This document shows, in pieces, positions 1 to 10,951 of a stretch of DNA of 64,000 nucleotides. This DNA comes from Fallopia convolvulus (taxonomy: Eukaryota; Streptophyta; Magnoliopsida; Caryophyllales; Polygonaceae). The stretch is taken from NCBI GenBank assembly GCA_964016875.1, contig OZ024730.1, positions 43,664,943 through 43,728,942 of the forward strand, read 5' to 3'. How positions within the stretch are numbered: position 1 is the stretch's first letter; each line of letters starts with the position of its first letter. Position numbers and translations under genes: made by a program. The notes under the pieces were generated by a model. It worked only from the letters and a program-made list of their open reading frames with translations. It did not search any database and had not been told where the DNA came from.

Positions 1-533
1 AAGAGCAATATAGTTATTAGAAATTGATTTTAGTATTAGTTGATGTACTTGTACCTCGCACATGGTATATAATAGTAAAAATATGTTTTATACATATATA
101 TAGTTTTATACTAGTCTTACTTCTTGTGCCTTGCACTGGATCTTGAAAAACATAGAAACTACAATGCTATATTATTTTTTTCGTAACAAATAGAGATTAG
201 TGTGTGAAATGTGAAAAAATTGGCAGGTTAATTAATAATTGATGCATACATTAAGATGTCATTTATATAGGAGATTGAATTTATTATTAGTGATTATAAT
301 AGATCACGTATATGACGTGGTTCATTCTAGACATCTTTTTAATAAGATCGATCTAAAATTTTATGTTGCATATACAAAACACAAAATACTATATAAGATG
401 ATTTTTAACTAGATTTGGATCAACTTATTATCCATATTTTCTTTACAAGGTCAATAATTATGAACACTATTGGTGGTGGAAAGCAATTTTTTTGTCACAT
501 GAAAGTAGACGAGATCAACAAAGACCCCTTCCA
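1..533. other. AT-rich flank, no gene seen
   Basis: No open reading frame of interest, RNA gene or recognisable element is visible. The stretch is strongly AT-rich with short TA runs. It is the distal left flank of the nested retrotransposon block. Confidence 0.6.
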
Positions 534-1345
534 AAGAGAACTTTGATGGAAGATTGGTGATGACAAAAATAATTCGGTTTTGGATTGATGTCTAGGCCCT
601 TCATGAGCCACTCATTAATCATTGCGAATATCAAAAATCATCAATCTCAATGAAAAGGTCAATACATTTCTGAATTAACAATGACACTTCATGGAATGTT
701 AGCAAACTAAAACTCCTACTATCGTATAACAATGTGTAAGAAATGACCAATAAATCCATTCCAAACAACAACATACAAGATAGACTGTATTGGGAGCTAG
801 TAGAGATGGGTTGTTTCCACTAAATCAGCAATTCAATCAATCTACAATAACAAAGGTAGACGTTAGATCTAAATAATCTGAATTATCTAGAAACTTAATG
901 TTGCACCAAAAATTATTTTTATATGGAAGTGTGCAAGAAGCAAACTTCAAACCAAAGCTCGACTCTACGAGAGACAAGTAATAATCACGGTGTAGTGTCC
1001 TCTCTACGAACACCCCATGGAAGACCTAGAACACCTCCTTCTTAGATGTCCTCACACCAAACAAGTTCTGACATAAATAAATATTAAAAAGCTATGAAAT
1101 ATTGAACAAATCAACATCCACGATTTGAAACCACACCAAATCCTATGAAGTATAAGGGAGACACTCATTAAAAAGACCTTGAAAGCCTAGTAATTAACCA
1201 CCTGGTTGAGTATGGTACGAACAAGACTTACGAGTTTCCAAGACAAAGAAAAGAGGAATATAAAAGACATCATTGGGTTTATAAGAAAAACAAATACAAG
1301 TATGGGAGAATGCAAAACAATCAGATGATGAAGAGATATTGACCC
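534..1345. repeat. 0.8-kb dispersed repeat, copy 1
   Basis: This stretch matches 25734-26535 in the same orientation almost end to end, with scattered substitutions and small indels (for example the word TTGATGTCTAGGCCCT and the later GGGAGAATGCAAAACA occur in both). The two copies lie on either side of element A. With A removed they would be direct repeats about 3.2 kb apart. I do not recognise the family. Copy 2 carries a 96-codon minus-strand frame (25693-25983) that is broken here, so if it was ever coding it is decayed. It may be an old transposon remnant or a local duplication. Confidence 0.7.
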
Positions 1346-1418
1346 ACAAAAGAGCAAAACTAAATCAAGAAGAAAAAAGAAAAATATAAAATAGGATAAA
1401 CCACAAATGTCCTTTTAC

Positions 1419-1790
1419 AAGTTAAACTTTGATGGAGCAAATAACAATGAGGGACTAGCCTCCTTTGGTTACATCATTTTCAACCATCAAGCTTAACCTT
1501 TTGCGATGAATAATGATGTGGATGGTCACCATTTAGCCCTTATGGATGAAGCTCTAGTATTGCGTCAAGTTGTTCGAGAGGCGATCAAACGCAAGATCTC
1601 TAACCATGTGATTGAAGGTGACAACCTTTTCCTTGTCAATGTCATCAAAGATACTTGGAGTTACCCTTGGGAGATTGAAATCATTGATGTTGAAATCCTT
1701 CTAGACCTCAACTAGCTCACATCTTGGCGTATCTCCCATGTCTTTCGAGAAATGAATATTGTTGTAAAGATGAAAAATAAAAAGAAATAA
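1419..1790 (+). pseudogene. RNase H-like (RVT_3 type) domain remnant
   Basis: One frame shows the order of motifs of the plant RNase H-like domain found in LINE-type retroelements: KLNFDGA at the start (first catalytic Asp), EALVLRQ in the middle (the AELxA-like helix), IEGDN (the VESD-like Asp), then SWRISHVFREMN near the end (the usual HVxREGN motif). In-frame stops break it after FNHQA and at 1713-1715, so it cannot make the whole domain. The longest open piece is 69 codons from 1506. No reverse transcriptase or endonuclease is recognisable beside it, so this is most likely the tail of a decayed LINE or an RNase H-like gene fragment. The assignment rests on motif order only. Confidence 0.55.
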
Positions 1791-2258
1791 AAAGAAATCT
1801 TGACCATCCATAGTAATAAGATAAATCTAATGGTTGTGATTAGTCCCCACTCTAAACAAAAGTCCTTACAACAAGAGTGCTCCTCACCCGAACCAAAACT
1901 GTCATACTTATATATATATATAATTAGAAAATAATATTGTAAAAAAGGTTATCATACAATTATGGATAGAAAACTAATTTAAAATTGCCATGGATGTGCT
2001 AATATATTTAATGACAAAACTTTCCTTAACTACTGTAGGTTTAGAAGATAAATATTGATTCCAGGGCTTTAAAGTTTTTATTTATAATGTTTAGATTTTC
2101 TCAATCCAATATAATAGTTTTGATAAATAGGTATTGTTAACCTAAGTAATTTGGACATAAGATAGACAATTATTTTAAAATATTTTTTTCTGACTTATTC
2201 TTGTGGACAAAGGTTAAAAATACTCATTGCTAAAATTATGAATTTGTTTTTCTTCTTG
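1791..2258. other. AT-rich flank, nothing recognised
   Basis: Non-coding AT-rich sequence with a short TA run near 1911-1922. It ends at the target site duplication ATTCA (2259-2263) of element A. Confidence 0.55.
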
Positions 2259-2263
2259 ATTCA

Positions 2264-2972
2264 TGTTGTAAGGGTTTTACCTTGATCCTAACAAGCAAAT
2301 CAATTTATAGATCAAGACCCCGCTAAGTACAGGGAGGTCAGGTTCGTCCACGGGAATTAGAAGAATCAAAGTCTAGCAATCAATCCTAACAAAAATAAAA
2401 CAAGACAAAACAAAACACACTCGGGAACAACTCGGTACCGACCAAAACCGGGTCGGTAACGACCTATCTGGGTAGCAATAAAACTTCGAAAAATCAATAT
2501 AAAAGAGATCTAGGACAAAGGATCCACCACAACCAAGCTATGCATGTAGACATGAATCTAAGATCAACCAAACAATAATCTCATGAATGATTTTCGCCAC
2601 AAATAAACAAGCACATATCTCAACTTTCATAAAGATAGAAACTTGCAATCCTACTTGTTATCTAAAGGTTTTAACTTTCGATTCAACCCAACAATTATCC
2701 AAATTCACAATATAATCTTTCAACTCAATTATGAACATGAACATGCCTTAACTTTCATCAAGGAATCAAGAAAAAACAAGAGGGATAAAGGATAGAGATT
2801 AAAGGAATGGTTTTAATCAAAGATTTAAGCTTTTACCATACATAACTTGTCGGGTTTCACCCCAACCCTAGAAAAATAGACTACTCGCACTTCATCATGC
2901 AACCAACAATCAAAGAGAAAAGAGAAGACATGATTCAAAATAAACAAACTTCAATTGAAAGAGCAAACTTAC
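2264..2972 (-). repeat. Element A 3' LTR, first part
   Basis: Matches 22848-23553 of the other LTR. It starts TGTTGTAAGG directly after the duplication ATTCA and is interrupted after 2972 by Copia-1. The remainder resumes at 11859. One paired palindrome lies at 2431-2464 (TCGGTACCGA and GGTCGGTAACGACC). Confidence 0.92.
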
Positions 2973-2998
2973 TGTTGGATCGTGACGCGTTAGTAAAA
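2973..2998 (-). repeat. Copia-1 3' LTR remnant
   Basis: Only the outermost 26 bp (TGTTGGATCGTGACGCGTTA and a few more bases) match the end of the 902-bp 5' LTR at 10952. The sequence just inside is 3' untranslated and polypurine-rich, not LTR. So some 870 bp of the 3' LTR are missing, although the terminus and target duplication are intact. Confidence 0.8.
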
Positions 2999-3367
2999 AA
3001 TTCCTGTATGGTTCCCCCTTAACAGATGCACTGTTGTTCCTACTCATCAGATTCAACTACATATTCCCCCTCAGCCAAAGTTCCCTCTTTATTTCCTGGA
3101 TAGAACGCATCTCTGCATTTTTCCTAACTTCCCCCTTTTGACATCATCAAAAGATCAACAATCATCAAGCAAAAACATAGAGCAAATGAACAAATTTAAT
3201 TGAAACTTAAACCATTCATAAGCAAAAGATAATTATTATTATAGATAATTGTTGTAGGGGTCACAGCCTAGAGAAAGCATATAAACATAAAAGTCTTAAC
3301 ATCCAAGAAACAAAAGAAACATTTTGGACTGGGGATAGATAGGCTAAGGAACTAGAGAGGGTCCACA
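2999..3367 (-). other. Copia-1 3' non-coding region with polypurine tracts
   Basis: On the minus strand this holds several purine runs: GTCAAAAGGGGGAAG near 3130-3145, GCTGAGGGGGAA near 3068-3080, and TTAAGGGGGAACC near 3015-3027. The last lies where a polypurine tract for plus-strand priming would sit before a 3' LTR. The phrase TGATGATGTCAAAAGGGG also occurs in Copia-2 near 37515, which supports a shared 3' architecture. Confidence 0.6.
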
Positions 3368-5029
3368 TCATGGTTCGGAGGAGGTGGAATCAGCAGCAGC
3401 AGTGTCAGCGTCTCTCTTAGCCAGGTAACCAATGATGGTACTCAGCTGAGAGGAAATCTTTTGAAGCTCTGTCAACATCTTGGCAGTAACACCTTCACTC
3501 AGCGAACAACTCCCAACATCCATCTGGGCAGTCTTCTTTACAGTTGTTCCCTTCGAATCACCCTGAAAATTCATCCTCGAGATATTGCGCATATCTAGGG
3601 GCAATCCAAAGAACTCCTCTTTCAAAGGCTTGTAAGCCTTTCTCTCTTTCAGTATAGCCTTCACAAAACGAGGATAAGGCAGGCTATGCTTCTTCCCAGT
3701 GCACTTAGCCATCTGCCTCATCATTATCTCCGGAAGACTGATACGTTCCCTCCTTAGAAACTTATCCAGCAGAATCATATCGTTGATAGTGAGTGTAGTT
3801 CTCTTCTCCAGCCTAGGAACAACCACCTTGATGAGAAATTGATGTGCGATTCTTGTAGTGTAGCTTAAATCCGTGGTGGAGTAGGGACCAGCAGCAGGAA
3901 CTTTGCCCATGACCCGCTTGATCAATTGAGTTTTGTTCCTTGGCCAGTTACTCGAAGTGTGGATATCCCCATATCCCTCAGCAGGAACCTTCAGAATTGT
4001 AGCAACAGATCCCAAAGAAAAAGAGATTTCCATCCCACGGACAGTAGCAAAACCCATTGGACCAGTGGAGAGATCAGCAAGTTGATAGGAGCCAAAGAAT
4101 TGAGAGAGAATTGATACATCTACCTTTACTCCAGAGTCACAGATTTTCTCCCATCCCTGAAACTTGAGAAGTTCCCAGAACTCCTCTAAGTCATGACTCT
4201 TCAGGAATTCTTCGTCTATCACCAGATGAGAGACGACCTTCTTTAAACCCTTCTTGGAACGGACCACTTGTTCCATTGGTAGTTTGCCTCTCGCCTTTGC
4301 AGACTTGAGGTCCTTTTCAACTTCTTCTTCCAACTCCTCCTCTTCGTCATCTCCTTCACCAGCAGATTCCTTCTTTTCTTCTTCCTCACCCTCTTCAGAA
4401 TCCGAGCCAACCTCTTCTTCATCTTCCTCTAGATCTTCTTCTTCTTCAGAGGATTCCTGAGCCACCGGTTCCGTTGGAACGGTGGAGCGAAGGCCGTACT
4501 TGGATCCAGAAGGAGTAACCTTCGGCTTTTTGGTGGCAGGGGAAGGGGTATGTTCCGAATCAGAGATGTGAAGGATTTGAGATGGCACGGGAGGGACACT
4601 CTTTCTCGCCTTTTGCTTTCCACGGCTCGTTGGCTTGACCCATCCTGGTCGCTCACTTATCGACAAAGATTCCACCTTTTGATCGGTGGTTTCTTTTGCA
4701 GGCGAGTTCACCTCTTCCTTCTCCGTTGCATCCTTGCTCTCCTGCCCTTCCCCTGTTTCAGCAACTTTGTTAGAGAGATTTTCTGAGGGAGCCACAGATG
4801 GATCCTTCTCAGATTTCTCACCCACAGTCCCCTTCTCTGATGAGACCTTATCCGCGACTCCCATACCAGTGTCGGAGACAGCATCGAATTTTGTTTCAAG
4901 TTTGGAAATTGGGGAGGGAGAAGAAAGCTTGGCCTTTTTTAGGGTTTCGAATTGGGCTTGAAGGACGGCGATCTCAACGGCGTCGAGACCTTCAAAGTTA
5001 AGGATTGGGGTGTTTGAGGAGGAAGCCAT
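3368..5029 (-). CDS. Env-like third ORF of Copia-1
   Basis: A 553-codon open frame, uninterrupted, between RNase H and the 3' end. The frame stays open upstream to 5140, but the start MASSSNTPIL at 5029 is the likeliest, because it follows a leader with a TATA-like box. The N-terminal third is Lys/Ser/Pro rich. Residues about 190-245 are a long Glu/Asp stretch. The C-terminal half has the conserved core LEEFWELLKFQGW, DVSILSQFFGSYQL and a Leu-rich segment (MILLDKFLRRERISLP). This resembles the 'putative plant transposon protein' domain, and its position is that of the SIRE1 env-like ORF. I see no convincing signal peptide or membrane segment, so an envelope role is not supported; its function is unknown. 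Copia-2 carries a homologue split by element B. It is the only intact ORF of Copia-1. Confidence 0.75.
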   Translation of the reverse strand: MASSSNTPILNFEGLDAVEIAVLQAQFETLKKAKLSSPSPISKLETKFDAVSDTGMGVADKVSSEKGTVGEKSEKDPSVAPSENLSNKVAETGEGQESKDATEKEEVNSPAKETTDQKVESLSISERPGWVKPTSRGKQKARKSVPPVPSQILHISDSEHTPSPATKKPKVTPSGSKYGLRSTVPTEPVAQESSEEEEDLEEDEEEVGSDSEEGEEEEKKESAGEGDDEEEELEEEVEKDLKSAKARGKLPMEQVVRSKKGLKKVVSHLVIDEEFLKSHDLEEFWELLKFQGWEKICDSGVKVDVSILSQFFGSYQLADLSTGPMGFATVRGMEISFSLGSVATILKVPAEGYGDIHTSSNWPRNKTQLIKRVMGKVPAAGPYSTTDLSYTTRIAHQFLIKVVVPRLEKRTTLTINDMILLDKFLRRERISLPEIMMRQMAKCTGKKHSLPYPRFVKAILKERKAYKPLKEEFFGLPLDMRNISRMNFQGDSKGTTVKKTAQMDVGSCSLSEGVTAKMLTELQKISSQLSTIIGYLAKRDADTAAADSTSSEP

Positions 5030-5126
5030 TGTTGCAGAAGAGAGGAAAGATTGAAGCTTTGAGAGAGATTTAGGGTTTGAGAGAGAAAGACTGAGATGCG
5101 GTAAAAAATAATGACCGAGATAAGAG

Positions 5127-5134
5127 TTTATAAA
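5127..5134 (-). promoter_or_regulatory. Possible internal TATA box for the env-like ORF
   Basis: TTTATAAA lies about 100 bp upstream of the likely start at 5029, followed by a CT-rich leader. The gap from RNase H to this ORF (5030-5878) holds no other ORF. A separate promoter for the third ORF would fit, but this is inferred from sequence only. Confidence 0.3.
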
Positions 5135-5878
5135 GCACACCTCTTTCCTTCTTGATAAAGATCATAATCTTTCTCAAAGATCTTCTATCCAAATCTTAAT
5201 GGCTAAGAGTTGCCATAATGATGAATTTTCACCGCCATTAAGTCTCGTCTGCGCAGACATCCTATCGTTCCCTGCAGAATTACTGTGCAACGGCTGGATT
5301 TTTCAAAAGAGTAGTCACAACGGCTATAACTCAACTGCGTTTCCTGTTTGATTGACGTCTGTTCTTTTGCATAAAAATCTTCAAATATAATCAAAGACGT
5401 TCCTTTAATGTGGTACTATTCTCAACCACTAGTTCCATACCTCGTTACCATGAGTGGATAAAAAGGCTATGTTTGAACAGACAAGGGACTAGAGACGTTC
5501 CATTCAAACTTTTTGTGGGCTGAGAATATTTTTGACATCCACATAATTATTCCCCGGTTAAAGGTAATCAAAAGAGGTTCATAGGGAACGTTTGTGTGGA
5601 CCAGGCTAAGGGACAGTCTTATAACCAACTATCATTTCGGCTTGAAGTGAGGGATAAAATAGATCAAGTTGGTTATTTTGGGCCAAAAAGAAATCTTGGA
5701 TGTAAGCAAATTAGTTTCAGTTCCTTTTAGCATGCAACACTTAACAATTTCTAATATATACAACATCTATGCATAGAGGAAAGATATAAGTCATTAGAAA
5801 ACTTGTCAAATGATATGTAGTTACCTGAGATGTTACCTTTTTAGTCAGGCATTGAGGGAATAAAGGATCGGGACTTGT
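5135..5878 (-). other. Copia-1 pol-to-env spacer
   Basis: About 0.75 kb of non-coding sequence between the RNase H stop and the env-like ORF. The word GTTCC/GGAAC is frequent here. No structural RNA or other gene is recognisable. Copia-2 has a spacer in the same position. Confidence 0.5.
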
Positions 5879-7498
5879 TTACTCCAAGGAAATCATTCCT
5901 AGCAACATCCTCAAATGCTCATAGGGTTTTCTGTCCAAAGCCTTGGTAAAAATATCTGCCACTTGATTTTCAGTCCTACAATGATCCATCTTAATAAAAC
6001 CTTTTTCAACATTATCTCTTAAGAAATGATGTCGAATATCTATATGTTTGGTTCTAGAATGACGCACATGATTTTTGGAGATATTGATTGCACTTGTATT
6101 ATCACATAAGATAGGAATAGTTCCAAGAGACATACCAAAATCCACTAGTTGCTGTTTTAACCACAATACCTGGGAACAACAGGCAGCTGCTGCAACATAC
6201 TCCGCTTCAGCCGTTGAAAGAGCAACCGAATTTTGCTTCTTCGATCCCCAAGACACCAAACAAGGACCAAGAAATTGGGCCATGCCTGATGTGCTCTTCC
6301 TATCTACCAAGTGACCTGCAAAATCTGCATCCAAGAATCTGACATGCTAGAACGAGTTGTGTCTTGGGTACCATAGACATAACCCATCGTTCCCTTTCAA
6401 GTAGCGCAGAATTCTCTTTACTTCTTTCAGATGTGTTTCTTTAAGATTAGCCTGGAATCTAGCACAAAGACACACACTGAACATAATATCTGGCCGACTG
6501 GCCGTTAGGTACAATAGGGAACCAATCATTCCACAGTACATCGTTTGATCAACATCAACACCATTAAGATCAGCATCAAGACGAGTATTAGGAGAAATAG
6601 GGGTATTAAAACTTTTTGTAGAATCCATACCATACTTCTTCAATAGTTCCTTGATGTACTTTTGTTGATGTACCTTTGTTCCCTCATCAGTTTGTACCAC
6701 TTGTAGTCCAAGAAAGAAAGTGAGCTCACCGATCATGCTCATCTCAAACTCACTGCTCATAAGATTCTTGAAGCTTTCTACAAGTTTGGGGTTAGTAGAA
6801 CCAAATATAATATCATCAACATAAACTTGAACTACTAAAACCTCACCGTCTTGTTCCCTTAGGAACAATGTCTTGTCGATCACACCATGTTTGTATCCAT
6901 TGGCTAATAAAAACTGAGCGAATCTATCATACCAAGCACGAGGAGCCTGTTTAAGGCCGTAAAGAGCCTTGTCCAGCACGTAGACATGGTTAGGGTGATC
7001 AACATCTTCAAATCCTGTAGGTTGTAGCACATAAACCTCCTCTTGTAGGTAACCATTCAGGAATGTTGTCTTCACGTCCATTTGATACAACTTGAATCCC
7101 TTGTGAGCAGCATAGGCGATTAGAAGACGGATGGCTTCTATTCTTGCGACAGGAGCGTATGTTTCATCATAGTCAATCCCTTCTTGTTGATTGTACCCTT
7201 TAGCTACAAGTCTCGCCTTGTTCCTTGTGACAGCTCCGGTGTCATCAAGTTTATTCCTGAAAACCCACTTTGTTCCTATAGCCATCTTGTGCTTTGGCTT
7301 GGGAACTAGTCTCCATACTTTGTTCCTCTCAAACTGGTGTAGTTCCTCTTTATCGTATGGAGTGATGATGTTGTCAACAGGATGATCCTTCTTTTGATGA
7401 TAGTTTCTGACTTCAATCTGAGTGGGATCTGTTCTTGACTCCTGTTGTTCCTGTTGGCTTGTCGTTCCATGGGAAGTTCCTTCCCCATGATCTTCCAT
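5879..7498 (-). pseudogene. Copia-1 reverse transcriptase and RNase H
   Basis: Copia-type RT: HKMAIGTKWVFRNK, ARLVAKGYNQQEGIDY, FKLYQMDVKTTFLNG, ALYGLKQAPRAWY and the catalytic QVYVDDIIFGS are all present at 6347-7498. RNase H follows at 5879-6334 with ADFAGHLVDRKSTSG, STAEAEYVAAAACC, LCDNTSAI and DIFTKAL. The two parts are in one frame, separated by a TAG at 6344-6346 after RHNSF. The upstream junction with integrase is frameshifted near 7500. These enzymes would copy element RNA into DNA inside the cytoplasmic particle. Catalytic residues are kept, so decay is recent, but the frame cannot give a full polyprotein. Confidence 0.9.
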
Positions 7499-8400
7499 AA
7501 TTTCTTCATTTGTGAAGTATCATCTTCAGGAACTAGAGTATTTTCTGTGTCATCTCCATCCAAGTCAGGACTCGGAAGCATAACATCGTCATCTGGAGCT
7601 TGTGCACCTGTACCTGGAACTTGTGCACTTGAATCTGGATCGACTTCATCATCTGACTCTGAATTTAGAACCTTCAATACATCCTCGTTACTAGATAGGT
7701 TCCCTCCAGTTTTGGACTCGTCAAAGACAACATGAATGCTTTCTTTGAACTTCTTAGTCCTTTTATTGAACACCTTGTAAGCCTTGCTGTTGGATGCATA
7801 ACCCAAAAAGATGCCTTCATCACTCCTTGGATCAAACTTGCCTAGCTCGTCTTTTCCGTTGTTGTGAATAAAGCACTTGCATCCAAAGACTTTCAAGTGG
7901 GAAATATTTGGCTTTCTGCCCTTGATTAGTTCATATGGAGTTTTAGAAAAGTTGGAACGAATGGTGACTCGATTAATGATGTAGTAAGCAGTACCGACTG
8001 CCTCAGCCCAAAAGGACCGAGGCAAGTTACTTGCCAACATCATAGTACGAGCCATGTTTTGTAGTGTTCCATTCTTTCTTTCTGCTACGCCGTTTTGTTG
8101 AGGAGTCCTCGGTGCAGAGAAGTTCTGAGACACTCCATATTCATCACAATAGCTATGGAACATGGAATTCTTGAACTCTGTTCCGTTGTCAGATCTGATA
8201 GCTTTCAGTTTTTGTTCTGTTGATGCTTCTACTTTCTTGATCCAGCTTTTGAATGCCATGAATGTCTCGTCCTTGGAACCTAGAAAGAGAGTCCATGTAT
8301 ATCTAGTAAAATCATCAACAATAACAAAAATGTATCTGCTACCTCCATGACTTCTCACCCACATGGGACCACACAAATCCATGTGTACCAACCATGTCAA
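7490..8400 (-). pseudogene. Copia-1 integrase
   Basis: DDE integrase core: HMDLCGPM (first Asp), AIRSDNGTEFKN (second Asp) and QQNGVAERKNGTLQ (Glu), followed by the copia hallmarks LPRSFWAEAV, INR and HLKVFGCKCF. It would insert element cDNA into chromosomes. It is frameshifted relative to the protease and zinc-finger part upstream (8339-8400 overlap) and to RT downstream. The track of this frame past 7500 has the signature of a shifted frame. Catalytic triad intact. Confidence 0.88.
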
Positions 8401-9016
8401 GAGGATGAGAGGTGCTAACTGACAACTTTGGCTGAAAAGATGACTTGCTTTGTTTTCCTTTCACACACTCTTCACATAGGCTTTCCTTTTCTGTAAGAAC
8501 TTTGGGAAGTCCTATCACCAGATTTTGTGAGTAGAGTTTGTGGATTCCTCGATGATTTGCATGACCAAACCTCCTATGCCAGAGATCAGTCTTGTCGGCT
8601 ATTGTAACAAAGCAAAGTCCTTCTTGTGGTTGGAAACTTGAGTTGACAAAATACACATTGTTGTGCCTCTTTCCTTTCAGGACCACAAGATTTGATTTCA
8701 TGTTCTTGATCATACAACCATCTGAGGTAAAGGATACCTCGTTGTTCCCTTGGTCACAAAGCTGAGCAATACTTAGCAGGTTGTAACCAAGACCTTTCAC
8801 CAAGCTTACGTCTTTCACGCTTGTTTTATCATTTAGCTTGACTTCACCAGTTCCAATGATTTCTCCTTGATTGTTGTTGCCAAAGGAAATGTTTCCTCCA
8901 GCGTTGATCTGAAGTGAGGACAGAATACTCTCGTTCCCTGTCATGTGACATGAACACCCGCTGTCAAGGATCCAACGGATGTTCCCTCTCACTTCAACCT
9001 GCAAGAAAGAAATCAC
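8339..9016 (-). pseudogene. Copia-1 protease and integrase zinc finger
   Basis: The protease active site WILDSGCSCHMTG is near the start of this frame. The GAG-pre-integrase zinc finger follows: LWHRRFGHANHRGI, then CEECVKGKQSK. The protease would cleave the gag-pol polyprotein. The reading frame then slips into the integrase frame near 8340-8400 and is separated from gag by stops upstream (between 9016 and 9202). Confidence 0.85.
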
Positions 9017-9201
9017 GTTTTAACGACCCAGACCTGCTTAGCCTTCCCGGGTCGGTTAGCATAGCTCACAGAATGATAAATTTGGGATTGCACTAAAGTA
9101 GCTTTCTGTGGACTCTTGGAACTAGAAGCAACACTTGAGGGATTAACATGAATTTTCCCTTTTTCAGTTTCAGAATCTTGCTTCTTTTGTGGTTGTGGGG
9201 T

Positions 9202-10898
9202 CTATTTCTTCCCTTTCTGATGAGATTTATCATACCCTTGCTTTTTCTTACCAGACCACTGTTTCTTGTTGTTCCTTGTATTCTGGTTTTGAGCCCTTTT
9301 ATTTGACATTTCTAATCTAACCTTACAGTCTTTTTGAACATGACCTCCCCCACCACAGTGATAGAACACCCTATAGTATTCACCAAGATAACATTTCGGA
9401 TGTGGTTTCTGGAGGGTACGTTCCTTTGCTCGTTCCTTGGAAGGAACTCTATGCTGGTTCCCCTGAGACTGTTTTAGGTATATTTTATGAGCCGTTTTTC
9501 CAGAATACCATTCAAAGTTATCATACAGATTACTTTCAAGAATTTTGACTCTACTTTCTAGATGAGTTACCTTATCTGTAGCGGATTGCAGTTCCCTAGC
9601 TTTTCTTTCCATTTTCTCTTCAAAGGTAAGATCATCCGGAGGATATTCAGATTTGTTTTTACCATAACCAATACCAAACCTAGCAGGTCTAAACTCAATC
9701 TGAGTTCGTTTACTTAGTTCATGATCTAATTCTTCCCTTTTGAGTTGGTGAACAAGTAAATCTGACCTAAGTTCGTTATGGGTTTCAGTTAGAGTCTTAA
9801 TATCTTTCTTTAAATCTTCACACTATGAACAAGGAATAACATTAGTAACAGTAGTTTCTGATAATTTTTCTTCAAGATTAAGACATTTCTCATCAGAAGC
9901 TTCTATTTCATCTTGCATCTTTAAGTTATCTTCAAACAGCTTTTTGACAAGGATAACAAGATCAGATTGTTTTGCATTCTCTATACTAGAAAGAAATTGT
10001 TCAGGAGTTACCTCTTGAACGACATCTTCAGTCTTCAGAGTCATGGCGCAGATCTTTGATTCAGACTCATCATCTGAGTCAAGATCCCATGCAGCGATGT
10101 AGGCCTTCTTCTTCTCGTTTCCAGTGTCGTTACCTTTGGGACAATTCTTCGCATAGTGACCCTTTTCGTGACAATTGAAACAGGTAAAGTCCTTGATTTC
10201 TTTCTTCTCAAAGTTGACTCTTTCCTTCATGACACCTTGCTTCTTGCCTCTCCTGTAGAAAGATCTCATTGCTTTGGTTATGAGAGCCACATCAGAATCA
10301 TTCTCTAGCTCATCATCATTTCTAGTAGTGATGTTTTCAATGGCCTTCTCCACCTTAAGAGCAATACCCTTATTAGAGCTCGAAGCACCACCATTGTCTT
10401 TCTCATATCGCTCATAGTCAGTCAGCTTTCCAAAGATCTCATGAAGTTTGCAAGTCTTTGTTATTGGATTTTCCTTGAGGAGACCTCTAGTGACCACGTA
10501 CTTGGGACCTAAGCCATCAACAATTGTTGAGACTTTCTCAGCATGTTTGATAGAATCCCCAATTCCAAGATGATTAATGCGATTGACTAGGCCTTCAAAC
10601 CGAGATTGGTATGTGGAAATGGTTTCTCCATCTTCAGCACCCAGGCATTGTTTAGTAGCATTTGTGCCTTGTAGTTCTTCTCCATTCATGTCCATTCAGT
10701 TTGGCCCCATTCAATCTTTTTGTTCTTCTTGGCTTCAGGAATGATGTAGTCTCCATCCTCAATAACTGACCAGGCTTGGTAGTCATTGCTTTTGAGCCAT
10801 GTGGCGAAGAGCTTCTTCCAGTGGTCATACTCGCCACCAACAAGCAGTGGAGGCTTGTTGTTTCCAATTCCGACGTTGTGAGTGTTGTTTGAAGTCAT
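9202..10898 (-). pseudogene. Copia-1 gag (nucleocapsid/capsid)
   Basis: Starts with MTSNNTHNVGIGNN at 10898, just inside the primer site, and carries the copia gag pattern YDHWKKLFATWLKSND. The capsid part seems to have lost a piece around 10686-10695, because one frame ends after GQTEWT and the next resumes much further along the family pattern. A zinc knuckle CFNCHEKGHYAKNC follows. After a TAG at 9823-9825 the same frame continues with a coiled region (MERKARELQSATDKVTHLES) and a second, damaged knuckle (YHCGGGGHVQKDC, first Cys missing). Gag would form the particle. Two internal breaks make it non-functional. Confidence 0.82.
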
Positions 10899-10937
10899 TC
10901 TGTATTCCTGCACTAACACACAATCTAGAGCAAACCT

Positions 10938-10949
10938 GCTCTGATACCA
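10938..10949 (-). other. Copia-1 primer binding site (tRNA-iMet)
   Basis: Minus strand TGGTATCAGAGC starts two bases inside the 5' LTR end. This is the usual plant complement to the 3' end of initiator tRNA-Met, and it fixes the LTR end and element orientation. Confidence 0.9.
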
Positions 10950-10951
10950 AT

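Noticed and set aside
4254..4460. Plus-strand frame rich in Ser opposite the env-like ORF
   Set aside because: It is the mirror of the acidic Glu codon stretch on the minus strand and has no independent support.
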